64,000 nt of DNA from Paenibacillus sp. (GTDB taxonomy: Bacteria; Bacillota; Bacilli; Paenibacillales; YIM-B00363). The DNA is taken from positions 62,001-126,000 of the forward strand of contig NZ_DASQNA010000039.1 of NCBI RefSeq assembly GCF_035645195.1, written 5' to 3'. Of this stretch, positions 35,810 to 45,604 are shown in pieces. The position numbers were made by a program, and so were the translations under genes. The notes below the pieces were generated by a model that was given only the letters and a program-made list of their open reading frames with translations, did not search any database and was not told the DNA's origin. Position 1 is the first letter of the stretch. Each line of letters begins with the position of its first letter.

Positions 35810-38800
35810 TTGCAACGCTTGAAGCTACCGTGGTTACAAATCGCATTGGTGATGACGCTGTTGACGGGGCTGCTTCCGATGGGCACGGCATCGGCGGCGC
35901 TGGTGGTTACGATTACGAACTTATATGTAGAAGATACGCCGGGGAACAATCCCCCCGCGAGCGACGGCAATATTTTCACGGTTACGACGAGAACGATCGA
36001 TGTGGACGTCACGCTGCAGGACGTCACGCCCGCTCAGAAGGCGAGCATGCAGGTAGAAATCTATAATACCGTCACCAAGCAAGCGACCACCGTAAGGGCG
36101 AACCCGCAGCCGGTCGGCACTTCTTCGGTGCTGCATACGATCAGGGCAGTGCCGTTGACCGAAGGGCTGAACATGATCACCGTTCTGCTGGAAGGGAATC
36201 GTTTTGGTCCGGGCTGGGTGTATTCCTCGTCGGTGGCGACGATTTCCGACCTGAAGGTCAATAATGTGGCGTTCTCCGGCAATCGGATATTTCCTGCCAA
36301 TCCCCAGTTGAATTCGCTAGCGGTTATTACGGGCGCGGCGCCCAACGCCACGACGCTCAGCGCTTACCTGAACGGCTCCTCGACAGAGATCGTCGCAGGC
36401 GTCGACCAAACCGGCGGATTTACGCTGACGGGCGACTTGGAGGGCCGCTCCACCTCCGTGGATATGCAGCTGAAGCCGGGGGACAACCTGATCACGTTCG
36501 TTGCGGCGAACTCGACGCGTACGTATCGGCTGGATCGGACGCTCGTCTATGATAACGGCGGACCGTTCGCCTTCTCGATGATCGTCAACGATACCGGTAC
36601 GCCGGCCGGCGATAAGACGCTGCTTCTCGGACCGACGGTCACCAGCACGTCCGTGGCGTTGACAGGCAAGATCAAAGTCAATTTGGACGCGTCGAATAAC
36701 TTGCAATACAACACGCTGACGGTGTTAGGGCGTACGTTCACGCTCGATATGGACAACACCAATGACGGCCAGGCGACGAACAACTTGCCGATCAATGCCG
36801 ATTGGACGCCGGTCGGCGGCAATTATGTCGTGTTCGATTTCTCGGACGACGTCGCATTCGATCTCAACCAAGGCGGCACGGGACGGAATCGGACGATCGA
36901 CTTCGCATTCAGCGCCGGCGGTCCCGCGGTCACCGGTTCTACGTTCGGCGTAACGTATCAAGATCCTGCGGCGCCTTACGTGGATTATGCGGAACGCAGT
37001 TTGGGGAACGGTTCAGTTTACGTCCGCATGGGCGAGTCCCCGTCCCTGACGCAAGTGAACGAGCATCCGATCACGTTCCGGGTACGCGTGAGCGCCAACA
37101 CGAACCGGGTCGATATGAAGCGCGGGAACACCGTGCTTCAATCGGATACGTCGATCGTCGGCGGCGTGGCCGAATTTACGTTCACCGGCACGGGTGCTTC
37201 CGTTCTGCCTTTGGGCGATTACGACATTAGCTTCTCTCCTTTTACTGGTCCAGGACCTACGGAATACGCGGCGAACGGGAAAAGCTATAGCTTGAGCGTT
37301 TCGGCAGCGCCGTACGTTATTTTCCAAAATCTATACGATGCCCAAACGTTGACCGGCGCCGATTTCCCGAAAACGGTCAATGTGCGGATGGCGAATATTC
37401 CGCAGGGCACGAACCAGCTGGATATCGTCCTCAATGATATTGTGGTTGCGAGCGGCGTCACGACTTCGGGCAACATCTTCTCCTTCCAATTGACGGCGCC
37501 GGTCGTATCCGCCGCCACGGAGAGGAGAATGAAGGAAGGCTCCAACACGCTCAAGGTGATCGTGTACAGCGATACGACGAAAACGACGAGAGTTACAGAG
37601 CAAACGTTGAACCTCTTCGTGGCGACGGTGCCGATCCCGAGCTTCGTGAGCATGACGCCTGTCGAGACGGCGGGGCGCGACGACTATAAGACGACCAACG
37701 TCGCGAATACATACGCCACGAACGAATCGACCGTTCAGTTTTCGGGGAGAGTAAGAAATGCGACGGCCATGAATATCGAGGTCGTCGGAGGACCTGATGC
37801 GGGTACGAGCAGCATGGCGGTCCCCGACAATGCGGATTTCACGACCGCGGTGTTCGATTTGGCGCCGATGGGGAACACGACGTTCATATTCTCGATCACG
37901 AACGGATCCGGCATTCAAGTGTTCTACACGGTAACGATTCGCCGGGAAGTGGTGCCGTATGTGTTGGTTTTGCCGATATTCGCGAAAAACGCCGACGGTA
38001 TCGACCAAGCGAACATCAACTCGAACTTCGTGGAGTTGATCATCGAGGCGGAAGGTTCGGATCGAATCGTCTTTAATAAAGAAGATGCGGTCGAGACGGC
38101 CGAGGACACATACACGTACGAAGTTCGAAATTTAAAGAGCGGGAAAAACACCGTCAAATTTACGATCTATCGGGGCACCGAGCAGATCCAAGCTCAGGTG
38201 ATCGTCAATAACGTCAATACGACGGCCGAAGGGGCGATGTACAAAGCTCCGATCGGCAAGAAGGTGGAAGCCTTCAATAAACAGTTATCGTTGACGTTCC
38301 CGAATAATGCGCAACTGCGCCGGAACGACCCCGACGCGGCGAATCAATTCATAACGTCGGAGAGGCAAATTCTGATAGGCATTGCGAATGATACGGACGG
38401 AAGACTCGATAAAATCAGACATCCGGTGCCGGACCCGGCCGCGATCTCCCGTCTCGGCAGCACGGAGCGGGAACGGTTCAGCGCAGCCAGCCCGATGTTC
38501 TGGATCGACGCCGGCTTCATTCAGGAGAACACGAACGATTACGAAGACGCGATGCGCGGAAGCGGCCAGCAGCCATACGACGGCACGCGGTTCTACAACC
38601 GAAACCCAGAGGACCAAGTCGTGCCTACGGCGGCGGGCACATTGACGCTTCAATATAATAGGAACATTCGGAACGATGGCTGGAAATACGTCACCGTATT
38701 CCATTACGACGCCCAGGAAGACGCTTATGGGAACCTCGTTTGGGGCTGGCATAACGTCGGCGGGAAGGTCGACTCGAACCGAAATACAATTACTGTACCG

Positions 38801-39460
38801 TTCCAACGATTCGGATATTATCAGGTCATGTACATGGACCAAAGCTTTAATGATGTCATTACGCACGAATGGGCGCGAGACGAACTCGACATTCTGTACT
38901 CCAAGGGCATGATGATGAACAAAGAGAACAGCTGGTTCCGCCCGTTCGACGTCATGACTCGAGGCGAATTCGCCACATTGCTCGTGAAGGCGTTCGACAT
39001 TCCGCTCAACTACGGCGGCGGATTGACGTTCACCGACGTGCCGATGGTCGATTTGCTGAACTTCAGAATATATAACTATAAGTATATCGAGACGGCAGCG
39101 CGCGCCGGCATCATCCGCGGCAAAGAGAACGGAAGATTCGAACCGAACGGCAGCATTACGCGGGAAGACGCCGCCGTCATGATCGCGCGGGCGGCCAATT
39201 TGAAGCTCGACACGGATCAAACGAAATTGCTGAAGGACTTGCAGAAGGAATTCACGGACGCGAACGAGATCAACCAATATTCGCGCGCTTCCGTGGCGGC
39301 GGTCGTCGACGAAGGCTATATCGTAGGCTTGGAGAACGTTACGCTGCAAGGCCAAAGAAAACCGACATACCGGTTCGAACCGAAAACGACGTTCACGCGG
39401 GATCAAGCGGCTGCGGTCATAATCCGTATTATGAAATCGCTCGGCAAAATTCCGAAATAA
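35810..39460 (+). CDS. Large secreted SLH-domain surface protein
   Basis: This 1,216-residue protein has a signal peptide ending near GTASAA (residue about 26). A long beta-rich Thr/Asn/Val-rich body (about residues 30-985) shows no catalytic motif, and three SLH motifs sit at the C terminus (about 1020-1216, e.g. GKENGRFEPNGSITRED). The start is TTG at 35810 behind AAGGAGG. It lies between wall-polymer genes and the major S-layer gene, so an accessory S-layer or wall-anchored role is likely. The SLH block is C-terminal here but N-terminal in the next gene. Confidence 0.88.
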   Translation: MQRLKLPWLQIALVMTLLTGLLPMGTASAALVVTITNLYVEDTPGNNPPASDGNIFTVTTRTIDVDVTLQDVTPAQKASMQVEIYNTVTKQATTVRANPQPVGTSSVLHTIRAVPLTEGLNMITVLLEGNRFGPGWVYSSSVATISDLKVNNVAFSGNRIFPANPQLNSLAVITGAAPNATTLSAYLNGSSTEIVAGVDQTGGFTLTGDLEGRSTSVDMQLKPGDNLITFVAANSTRTYRLDRTLVYDNGGPFAFSMIVNDTGTPAGDKTLLLGPTVTSTSVALTGKIKVNLDASNNLQYNTLTVLGRTFTLDMDNTNDGQATNNLPINADWTPVGGNYVVFDFSDDVAFDLNQGGTGRNRTIDFAFSAGGPAVTGSTFGVTYQDPAAPYVDYAERSLGNGSVYVRMGESPSLTQVNEHPITFRVRVSANTNRVDMKRGNTVLQSDTSIVGGVAEFTFTGTGASVLPLGDYDISFSPFTGPGPTEYAANGKSYSLSVSAAPYVIFQNLYDAQTLTGADFPKTVNVRMANIPQGTNQLDIVLNDIVVASGVTTSGNIFSFQLTAPVVSAATERRMKEGSNTLKVIVYSDTTKTTRVTEQTLNLFVATVPIPSFVSMTPVETAGRDDYKTTNVANTYATNESTVQFSGRVRNATAMNIEVVGGPDAGTSSMAVPDNADFTTAVFDLAPMGNTTFIFSITNGSGIQVFYTVTIRREVVPYVLVLPIFAKNADGIDQANINSNFVELIIEAEGSDRIVFNKEDAVETAEDTYTYEVRNLKSGKNTVKFTIYRGTEQIQAQVIVNNVNTTAEGAMYKAPIGKKVEAFNKQLSLTFPNNAQLRRNDPDAANQFITSERQILIGIANDTDGRLDKIRHPVPDPAAISRLGSTERERFSAASPMFWIDAGFIQENTNDYEDAMRGSGQQPYDGTRFYNRNPEDQVVPTAAGTLTLQYNRNIRNDGWKYVTVFHYDAQEDAYGNLVWGWHNVGGKVDSNRNTITVPFQRFGYYQVMYMDQSFNDVITHEWARDELDILYSKGMMMNKENSWFRPFDVMTRGEFATLLVKAFDIPLNYGGGLTFTDVPMVDLLNFRIYNYKYIETAARAGIIRGKENGRFEPNGSITREDAAVMIARAANLKLDTDQTKLLKDLQKEFTDANEINQYSRASVAAVVDEGYIVGLENVTLQGQRKPTYRFEPKTTFTRDQAAAVIIRIMKSLGKIPK

Positions 39461-39475
39461 CAACGGTGGATGAAG

Positions 39476-39502
39476 CGGCGCCCGCGAGAGGGCGCCGTTT
39501 TT
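39476..39502 (+). terminator. Intrinsic terminator after the SLH gene
   Basis: An 8-bp stem, CGGCGCCC (39476-39483) / GGGCGCCG (39490-39497), has a 6-base loop and is followed by five T. Confidence 0.9.
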
Positions 39503-39546
39503 CAATTATGAAAGCAAGGTCCGCTTTCATGGAAAATCTTAAGTGA

Positions 39547-39575
39547 TAGACGAAAGTGATAGATCGAGATATACT
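39547..39575 (+). promoter_or_regulatory. Candidate upstream promoter P1 of the S-layer gene
   Basis: TAGACG (39547-39552), a 17-base spacer and TATACT (39570-39575) form a moderate sigma-A match. Confidence 0.35.
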
Positions 39576-39760
39576 ATGTTTCGTAGCCGGCAAGCAATAC
39601 CGGGCTGCAACGCAGAAAAGAAGCGAAAAAAGTTTTACAGATCATCGCAACTTTTCGCGAAACCATGCGTTTAATATGTTGAAACCGAGACGGGAACCGC
39701 CGTTTCGGGCGGTGAGTCGACCGGCAGAGGGTTAGGTTGGAACAATTTCACAATCCCCTC

Positions 39761-39789
39761 TTTACGGTACATGCTCACCAATGTATAAT
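39761..39789 (+). promoter_or_regulatory. Candidate main promoter P2 of the S-layer gene
   Basis: TTTACG (39761-39766), a 17-base spacer and a perfect TATAAT (39784-39789) form a good sigma-A promoter. It would give a 5' leader of about 120 bases to the first start and 195 to the second. Confidence 0.65.
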
Positions 39790-39990
39790 TGTAAAGTGGT
39801 TTTAGTGTCTAGCAACCTTGTTTACTAGTTTCTGCAGCAGCAATTTTTGTTTGTAATGTTGCAGACTTCCTAATAGGAAAGTAACGCTCAACCTTGGAAA
39901 GGGGGTGAATCGGCGATGAGGGAATCGAGCTATTCCATTAAAAGAAATTCTCACACACCGAACGTAATTCGAGGAGGAGAAAAAAAGGTT

Positions 39991-42891
39991 ATGAAAAAAG
40001 GTTTATCGCTGCTTCTCGCAGCATCCGTAGCATTCTCGGCATTCTCCGCTACAGCATTCGCGGCTACTCCGCAAACGGCTGAAGAAAAATATCAAGCGCT
40101 TGTTGAAGCAGGCATCTTCGAGGGCTTCCCGGACGGTCAAGCACACCTCGACCAAAACATGACTCGCGCGCAAGCAGCGAAAATCGTTGCGTTGCTTCTC
40201 GGCCTTGACCAAGACGCATCGGCAGCTTCCGTTTACAAAGATCTGAAGGACGCTGAGTGGGCGGCTGGTTACATCGGCGCAGCTACGAAAGCTGGCATCC
40301 TCGAAGGTCGCGGCAACGGCGTATTCGATCCGTCTGCTAACGTAACGATCCAAGAACTCGCTAAGATCATTGTAGAAGCTCTTGATCTTGACGTAGACGC
40401 ATCCGCAACGGTTGCTGGCACGGATCCTTGGGCAGCTCCTTATGTTGCAGCAGCGATCGAAGCTGGTCTGATCGCAGAGCAAGACGACTACACTGCACCG
40501 GCTTCCCGCGAAATCCTCGTAGAGTCGAGCTACTCGGCATACGCGGTTATCGGCGAAGAAGACGAAGTAGTTGCAGCAGCAACGGCAACGCCGGTAGGCG
40601 CGAAGAAGATCGAAGTGAAATTCGGCGCGGCAATCGACGAGTCGAAAGCAACGTTCACGGTTAAGAAAGGCACGATCTCGCTGAACGTAGCTAGCAAGTC
40701 CGTTTCCGAAGACAAGAAGACAGTAACGCTCGAACTGAGCAGCAAGCTGTCCGAAGGCGAGTACACGGTTACGGTTGGCGGCGTAAGCGCAACGGACCTG
40801 ACTTCCTCTTTCACGGCTGAAAACGAGAAAGTAGCGAAGATCGAGTTCAAAGCAACGAACGCACCGCTGACGGAGCTTGACTCCGACGGCATCGACGACC
40901 TTGCAATCCCGTACGTAGTATCGAACCAGTACGGCGAGGACATCACGAAGACGACGTCCTTGACGACGAACATCGGTACGGTCAACGCTTCGGCGAAGCA
41001 AGTTGAAATCACGGGCAACTACAAGCTGAACGACGTAGTAGCAGTTACGTTGATCCACCCGTCGACGGCTACGTCCGCAGTTCAACAGTTCACGGTTGTC
41101 GCACAAGCTCGCGTAGGCGACGTTGCGATCACGGGTCTGTACAACAAAGACAACAAGTCTTTGGATGAAGACACGAACCTTGGTACGGACGCATTCTACC
41201 TCGTAGTAGAAGCGAAGGACCAATACGGCAACCCGGTTTCCAACCTGACGCGTTTGGAAAGCGACCTCGTTCTGAGCCAGTCGAACAACACGGTTGTCGA
41301 CGTTCGCGACATCACGTCCGGCGGCACGACGTACGCAGACTTCGAAACGCTCTCGATCGACGGCGTCGACAAGACGGTCGTTCGCATCGATGCTCCGGCA
41401 GCAGGCATCAAGGTTGGCCAGAACAACGTTACGTTGATCTCCAACACGACGGGTAAGAACGCATCCTTCAACATCACGGTATCCGAAGCAGCTCGCGCTG
41501 ACACGATCAACCTGATCAGCCCGGGATCCGTATATGTTGGCGAGAAGGCGTATGTAGCAGTCGAAGTATTCGACAAGCAAGGCAACGCGATCACGAACCT
41601 GAGCACGTTGAACCACGCTACGAAGGGCGTTAAAGTGAACGTTAACGGCGACCTCACGAACGCTTTCGTTGAGAAAGACGGCATCGTTCAAATCGAGATC
41701 CCGGCTTCGAAGTTCACGGCTAAAGGCTATGTAACGGTTATGGCTCAAACGTCGAGCTACAACATCAAGACGTTGACGCTCGAAGTGAAGGACGCAGCTG
41801 TACCGACGCTTATCCGCGGCGTAGACGCAGACTTCGCAAAAGCATACAAAGCAGGCAAGACGGGCGTAACGTTGACGTACACGAACCTGGCGATCGAAGA
41901 CCAGTACGGCCGCGTTATGGCTGACGCAGACGTGAAGGCTTGGTTGGACGCTGACACGGACCGCAAAATCGAAGTTGCGCAACAATACGCAGCGGGCAAC
42001 TCTAACGATGTTATCGTTCTGGGTGGAGCAACTTCCATCGTTTCGAACGGTACGACGGTATCCACTGTCACGTTTGACACGACTGGCAAAGGTTCCGAGA
42101 AACTGACGTTGACGCTCCATGGCGACAACGGTGCGGCAATCTCTTCCAGCGCTGCAGACGTAACGCTTCGCGTAACGGACGGCACGGAGTACGTTTCGTA
42201 CTCGGTAGACTCCATCGGTACGGTTTACGATGAAGCTGGCGCAAGCAAGACGAACGCAGCTGCATACGACAAAGCTGTTAAAGTTTACGGCGTACTCGGC
42301 GACGGCAACAAAGTTCAGTTGGATGTTGGTACGGAGTACACGGTATCGGCTCTGACGAACGCTACGGTCAACGGCGACGTATACGACAGCACGTTGAACA
42401 TCGCGTCCTCGCCGGTATCCTATGGCGATAAGACGGAAGTCGTAGTACCGGTAACGGTTGTTATCAGCAAGACGGGCGAGAAGCTTGCTCAAGACGTAAC
42501 GATCTCGAAAGTAGCTCCGAAGGTTGCTTCCGTGAAGTTCGTTGAGTCCGGCAAAGGTAAGGACGGCACGGCTAAGACGACGTTGTCGATCAGCTCCAAC
42601 TCCTTCAACGTTGCCGACATCCTCAACGGCGCAACTTACGACGTATGGGCGAAAGACCAATACGGCGCAAGCAAGCAAACGGCTGCTAACGGCCATGTAA
42701 CGTTCGACGACGGCACGGCAATCACGACTGTTGCAATCCGCGTAGCACCGGTAACGGGCTCCGTAACGATCACTGGCAACGGTACGGCTTCCGCAGCTGT
42801 AACGGGTATCGAGCAGTACGAAGCATTCGACGTAACGCTCGAGTACGCTGACGGCGTAACGGCAACGGTACGCGTAACGCGCACGAACTAA
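39991..42891 (+). CDS. Major S-layer protein (N-terminal SLH domains)
   Basis: From the ATG at 39991 the protein has 966 residues: a classical signal peptide (KKGLSLLLAASVAFSAFSAT, cleavage near AFAA), three SLH motifs (about residues 27-190, e.g. EGFPDGQAHLDQNMTRAQAA), and a long beta-rich body with Ig-like modules. Codon use differs from the neighbours: GTA/GTT and GCA/GCT replace GTC/GTG and GCG, as expected of a very highly expressed gene. A second in-frame ATG at 39916 has its own AAAGGGGGTGA ribosome binding site and would add 25 residues, mostly polar and basic, before the signal peptide. GAGGAGG at 39971 serves the ATG at 39991. A strong terminator follows. Confidence 0.9.
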   Translation: MKKGLSLLLAASVAFSAFSATAFAATPQTAEEKYQALVEAGIFEGFPDGQAHLDQNMTRAQAAKIVALLLGLDQDASAASVYKDLKDAEWAAGYIGAATKAGILEGRGNGVFDPSANVTIQELAKIIVEALDLDVDASATVAGTDPWAAPYVAAAIEAGLIAEQDDYTAPASREILVESSYSAYAVIGEEDEVVAAATATPVGAKKIEVKFGAAIDESKATFTVKKGTISLNVASKSVSEDKKTVTLELSSKLSEGEYTVTVGGVSATDLTSSFTAENEKVAKIEFKATNAPLTELDSDGIDDLAIPYVVSNQYGEDITKTTSLTTNIGTVNASAKQVEITGNYKLNDVVAVTLIHPSTATSAVQQFTVVAQARVGDVAITGLYNKDNKSLDEDTNLGTDAFYLVVEAKDQYGNPVSNLTRLESDLVLSQSNNTVVDVRDITSGGTTYADFETLSIDGVDKTVVRIDAPAAGIKVGQNNVTLISNTTGKNASFNITVSEAARADTINLISPGSVYVGEKAYVAVEVFDKQGNAITNLSTLNHATKGVKVNVNGDLTNAFVEKDGIVQIEIPASKFTAKGYVTVMAQTSSYNIKTLTLEVKDAAVPTLIRGVDADFAKAYKAGKTGVTLTYTNLAIEDQYGRVMADADVKAWLDADTDRKIEVAQQYAAGNSNDVIVLGGATSIVSNGTTVSTVTFDTTGKGSEKLTLTLHGDNGAAISSSAADVTLRVTDGTEYVSYSVDSIGTVYDEAGASKTNAAAYDKAVKVYGVLGDGNKVQLDVGTEYTVSALTNATVNGDVYDSTLNIASSPVSYGDKTEVVVPVTVVISKTGEKLAQDVTISKVAPKVASVKFVESGKGKDGTAKTTLSISSNSFNVADILNGATYDVWAKDQYGASKQTAANGHVTFDDGTAITTVAIRVAPVTGSVTITGNGTASAAVTGIEQYEAFDVTLEYADGVTATVRVTRTN

Positions 42892-42916
42892 TCCTTAAGT
42901 CTCAGTTCTTTCAAGA

Positions 42917-42948
42917 AGAGAGCCCATCCGGGCTCTCTTTCTTCTTTT
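42917..42948 (+). terminator. Intrinsic terminator of the S-layer gene
   Basis: A perfect 9-bp stem, AGAGAGCCC (42917-42925) / GGGCTCTCT (42930-42938), has a 4-base loop and a T-rich tail. Confidence 0.9.
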
Positions 42949-43029
42949 TCCGATACTTTCTGCGTGGCGAGCAACTTCTTGTGCAGAAATTACGTTATAT
43001 ATAGTAGACTGCCTAGGAGGTTAGAAGCT

Positions 43030-45492
43030 ATGCAATGGACGAAGCTTACCGTCAACACCCTCGTTGCGCTCTCATTGCTTCAATCGATATCTGTCGTCCG
43101 ACCGTCGGTGACCGAAGCTGCCGTTACCGAGCAGGTGCCGGTCAGCAGCCAACAGGTGCAATTGAACTCGACGTCGACGTTTCGCATCCATGATGTTCAA
43201 GTATTGATGCAAGAGCAAGGCAAGGTGTTGTCGTTCACCGCGGCGATTACGAACAACGGGAACGTATCGCTGGATTTGATGGATTATTGGGTTAAGGTTA
43301 GGAACAAAGCAGGCGCGAAGTTCCAACCGAAATTGATCAAAGCGGACGAGTCGAAGCGAGAGGTCGCCCCCAAAACGACTACATATTTAACGTATTACGC
43401 GGTCATCGATACGAAAACGAACATATCCGACATTGTCTTCGACGTAATCGCTTGGGATTTTTCAGTGGCAAACTTCGAAAGGACGCTCGGCACGATCGGG
43501 CAAATTCCGAATTCGCAAGTGAAGACGCCTGAATATAAGGCGAGAGTCATGGCGTACGACGGGGCGAATCTGCGAGCGGCGCTGAAGGGCCACTTAGTTA
43601 CGAGCGACACAGCCTCGGTCAACGTGACGCTGCAATTTTTACTCGAGAACGTCAGTCTTCGGTCGATGAATCTCAATAATTTGCAATTTTACATTCAAAC
43701 CGACGATATGTCGGTGTACACCGTAACGACGACTACGAATGAAATGACGTTGGAGCCGAAGGAGCGTAAAATCGTTCCGCTGCAAGCCTCCATTCCAATC
43801 AATATCGCGAAACAGCCGCTGACGTTGATCGTCGCGAAGAAAGGAACGGACGAAACGACGATCGTGCCGATCGGGGCGTTCGCCCTGCCGAAGATCGAAT
43901 CCAGCACGCCGGCGAAGGTCGGACAAACCGTCCCGATTTATATCGACGGGCAAATCATGGAATCGCAGACGCGCGCGGCTTTCATTAACCAGGGCAGTGC
44001 CACCAAGAGCATTATGATCCCGTTCTCGTTAAAAAATACGGGCGCGGTGCCGGTCAATGCAGCGAACTTAAGCTTCTACGCGGAAACCGCGGCCGGCGTT
44101 CAATACCCGTTGAAAGCTTCCGAAACGGTAACGACATTGTTCCCGAACATACAGCAGGACTATACGCTGACCGGGGAGATTCCGAGCACATATTCGGCGG
44201 AGGACCTGAGACTGATCGTAAAGAATGCCGCTTCTCAAAACGGGAAAGGCATCGCGATCGGCATGTACGGCATTAGCGGGCAGACGGCTAACGGTAACGA
44301 AGGCGGCGGCGCCGTCTACAGCCACAGCGCATACGACGTTAGGCTGACGGCGATTCACCGAGTGCCGGACGGCGAAGACGACATGCTGGTGGCGGAGCTG
44401 ACCGTTACGAATAAGACGAATGCGCCGATCAGCATTCCGAATTTGTCCGGCTACTTTATGGCGGACAGCGTCAAGCTGGACGGCACGAAGGCGACGGTCG
44501 ATTCGAAAATCACGGTTCCGGCTCAGGGGACGTACGAATTAGCGGTGTTTGCGAATTTGCCGTACTCGTCCGAAATCGCCAGCATCGCGTTCGTTCTGAC
44601 CGAGGCCGTCAGCGCGGAGCAGAGCAAGGTGCTTTCTCAGCTGAGCGGTACGATCGTTCCTCTAGGCAGGCAGTCGACGAACGTATCGTATCCAATCTTA
44701 ACGACGGGCAATAAGGCTAACGTCAAAGTGGTCGACACTGTCGTCAACGAAAGCGAAGACGGGAAAAGCTTCTATGGCGTGTTCGAACTGACGAACCAGG
44801 AAAAACGTACGGCTTCTGTCGCGCAGTTGGGCGGATACTTGATCGACGGCAACGAAACGACGGCGAGCTTATCGTTCACGAAGGTCGATTCGAAAATTTC
44901 CCCGAACGGCAAAGCGCTGTATGCGGCGTTCGGCAATTTGCCGAACGAGTTCGACTTGAACAACTTCCAGATGGTCGTCGGCCAAAGCGTCGCGGTCGGT
45001 ACCGGCGATACGGCGAAGCAAGTGCTGTATAAACCTACGGGTTATCGAGTTGCGGTTGAATCGTCGATCAACACGACGCTGAAAGACATCTATATCGGCG
45101 GCAGCACGTTGTCGTTGGATACGATTATCACCAATCTGAACCTCGAAAACAGTACCGTTTATAAAGGGTTCGATTTAAAATTCAATTACACGCTCACACA
45201 CGACGATTCGTACGAATTTATTCCGTCCGACCAAAAGGTCATTTTCGAAGTTGTCGACCAGCTTACGAACAAAGCGACCTATTCGAAGGAGTACGCATTG
45301 AAGGGAACGACGAACGCACTTTCCGAAGGAACGAGAATTCCGTTGACGATTACGTTCGAGGACGACCAAATTATGCGGAAAATCAGCAGCTTCCAAACTT
45401 ACAAATTGAACGTGTACTTATCGCACGAGGGCAACAAGGTGCTTGTCGCAAGCAAGCAGCTTCGTTGGTTTTACACGGAAACGCTCAATTAA
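43030..45492 (+). CDS. Secreted protein of unknown function with repeated beta-rich units
   Basis: This 820-residue protein is not recognised. It has an N-terminal hydrophobic signal-like segment (residues about 8-28) and no SLH or membrane domain afterwards. The body reads as about six degenerate units of 100-140 residues. Each has a strand pattern such as LTVTNKTNAPISIPNL or FSLKNTGAVPVNAANL followed by a sheet ending in an LPxxxx(I/L) turn, resembling Ig-like or CARDB-type folds. The ATG at 43030 follows a perfect AGGAGG; the frame is open upstream but without a good start. Standing between the S-layer gene and its own terminator, it may be a cell-surface or matrix protein; that is inference. 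Confidence 0.75.
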   Translation: MQWTKLTVNTLVALSLLQSISVVRPSVTEAAVTEQVPVSSQQVQLNSTSTFRIHDVQVLMQEQGKVLSFTAAITNNGNVSLDLMDYWVKVRNKAGAKFQPKLIKADESKREVAPKTTTYLTYYAVIDTKTNISDIVFDVIAWDFSVANFERTLGTIGQIPNSQVKTPEYKARVMAYDGANLRAALKGHLVTSDTASVNVTLQFLLENVSLRSMNLNNLQFYIQTDDMSVYTVTTTTNEMTLEPKERKIVPLQASIPINIAKQPLTLIVAKKGTDETTIVPIGAFALPKIESSTPAKVGQTVPIYIDGQIMESQTRAAFINQGSATKSIMIPFSLKNTGAVPVNAANLSFYAETAAGVQYPLKASETVTTLFPNIQQDYTLTGEIPSTYSAEDLRLIVKNAASQNGKGIAIGMYGISGQTANGNEGGGAVYSHSAYDVRLTAIHRVPDGEDDMLVAELTVTNKTNAPISIPNLSGYFMADSVKLDGTKATVDSKITVPAQGTYELAVFANLPYSSEIASIAFVLTEAVSAEQSKVLSQLSGTIVPLGRQSTNVSYPILTTGNKANVKVVDTVVNESEDGKSFYGVFELTNQEKRTASVAQLGGYLIDGNETTASLSFTKVDSKISPNGKALYAAFGNLPNEFDLNNFQMVVGQSVAVGTGDTAKQVLYKPTGYRVAVESSINTTLKDIYIGGSTLSLDTIITNLNLENSTVYKGFDLKFNYTLTHDDSYEFIPSDQKVIFEVVDQLTNKATYSKEYALKGTTNALSEGTRIPLTITFEDDQIMRKISSFQTYKLNVYLSHEGNKVLVASKQLRWFYTETLN

Positions 45493-45501
45493 TGAAAAAA
45501 G

Positions 45502-45527
45502 CCGCCGGAACGTCCGGCGGTTTTTTT
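45502..45527. terminator. Intrinsic terminator (T run right, A run left)
   Basis: The stem CCGCCGGA (45502-45509) / TCCGGCGG (45513-45520) has six A upstream and seven T downstream. Confidence 0.9.
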
Positions 45528-45604
45528 ACTAAAAAACTTATGGCGCTTGCAGCGGTACGTTCGTTATGATTATGAAACAAGAGAAGACAAGGGAGAGGAA
45601 AGCA

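Larger units (their letters stand above)
39503..39990 (+). promoter_or_regulatory. Long S-layer gene leader region
   Basis: This roughly 490-bp stretch without a separate gene precedes the S-layer coding sequence. It holds two candidate promoters (listed separately), an imperfect inverted repeat GCGAAAAAAGTT / AACTTTTCGC (about 39626-39662), a short hairpin ACCGCC / GGCGGT (about 39696-39713), and two ribosome-binding-site/start pairs at its 3' end. Long leaders with several promoters are common for highly expressed S-layer genes. No known riboswitch motif was recognised. Confidence 0.6.

Noticed and set aside
39600-39760. c-di-GMP or other riboswitch in the S-layer leader
   Set aside because: Short inverted repeats exist, but no conserved riboswitch core could be recognised.
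40003-42696. Minus-strand open frame of about 897 codons opposite the S-layer gene
   Set aside because: The composition is cysteine/arginine-rich and low complexity, with no domain or start signal. It arises from the restricted codon set of the S-layer gene.
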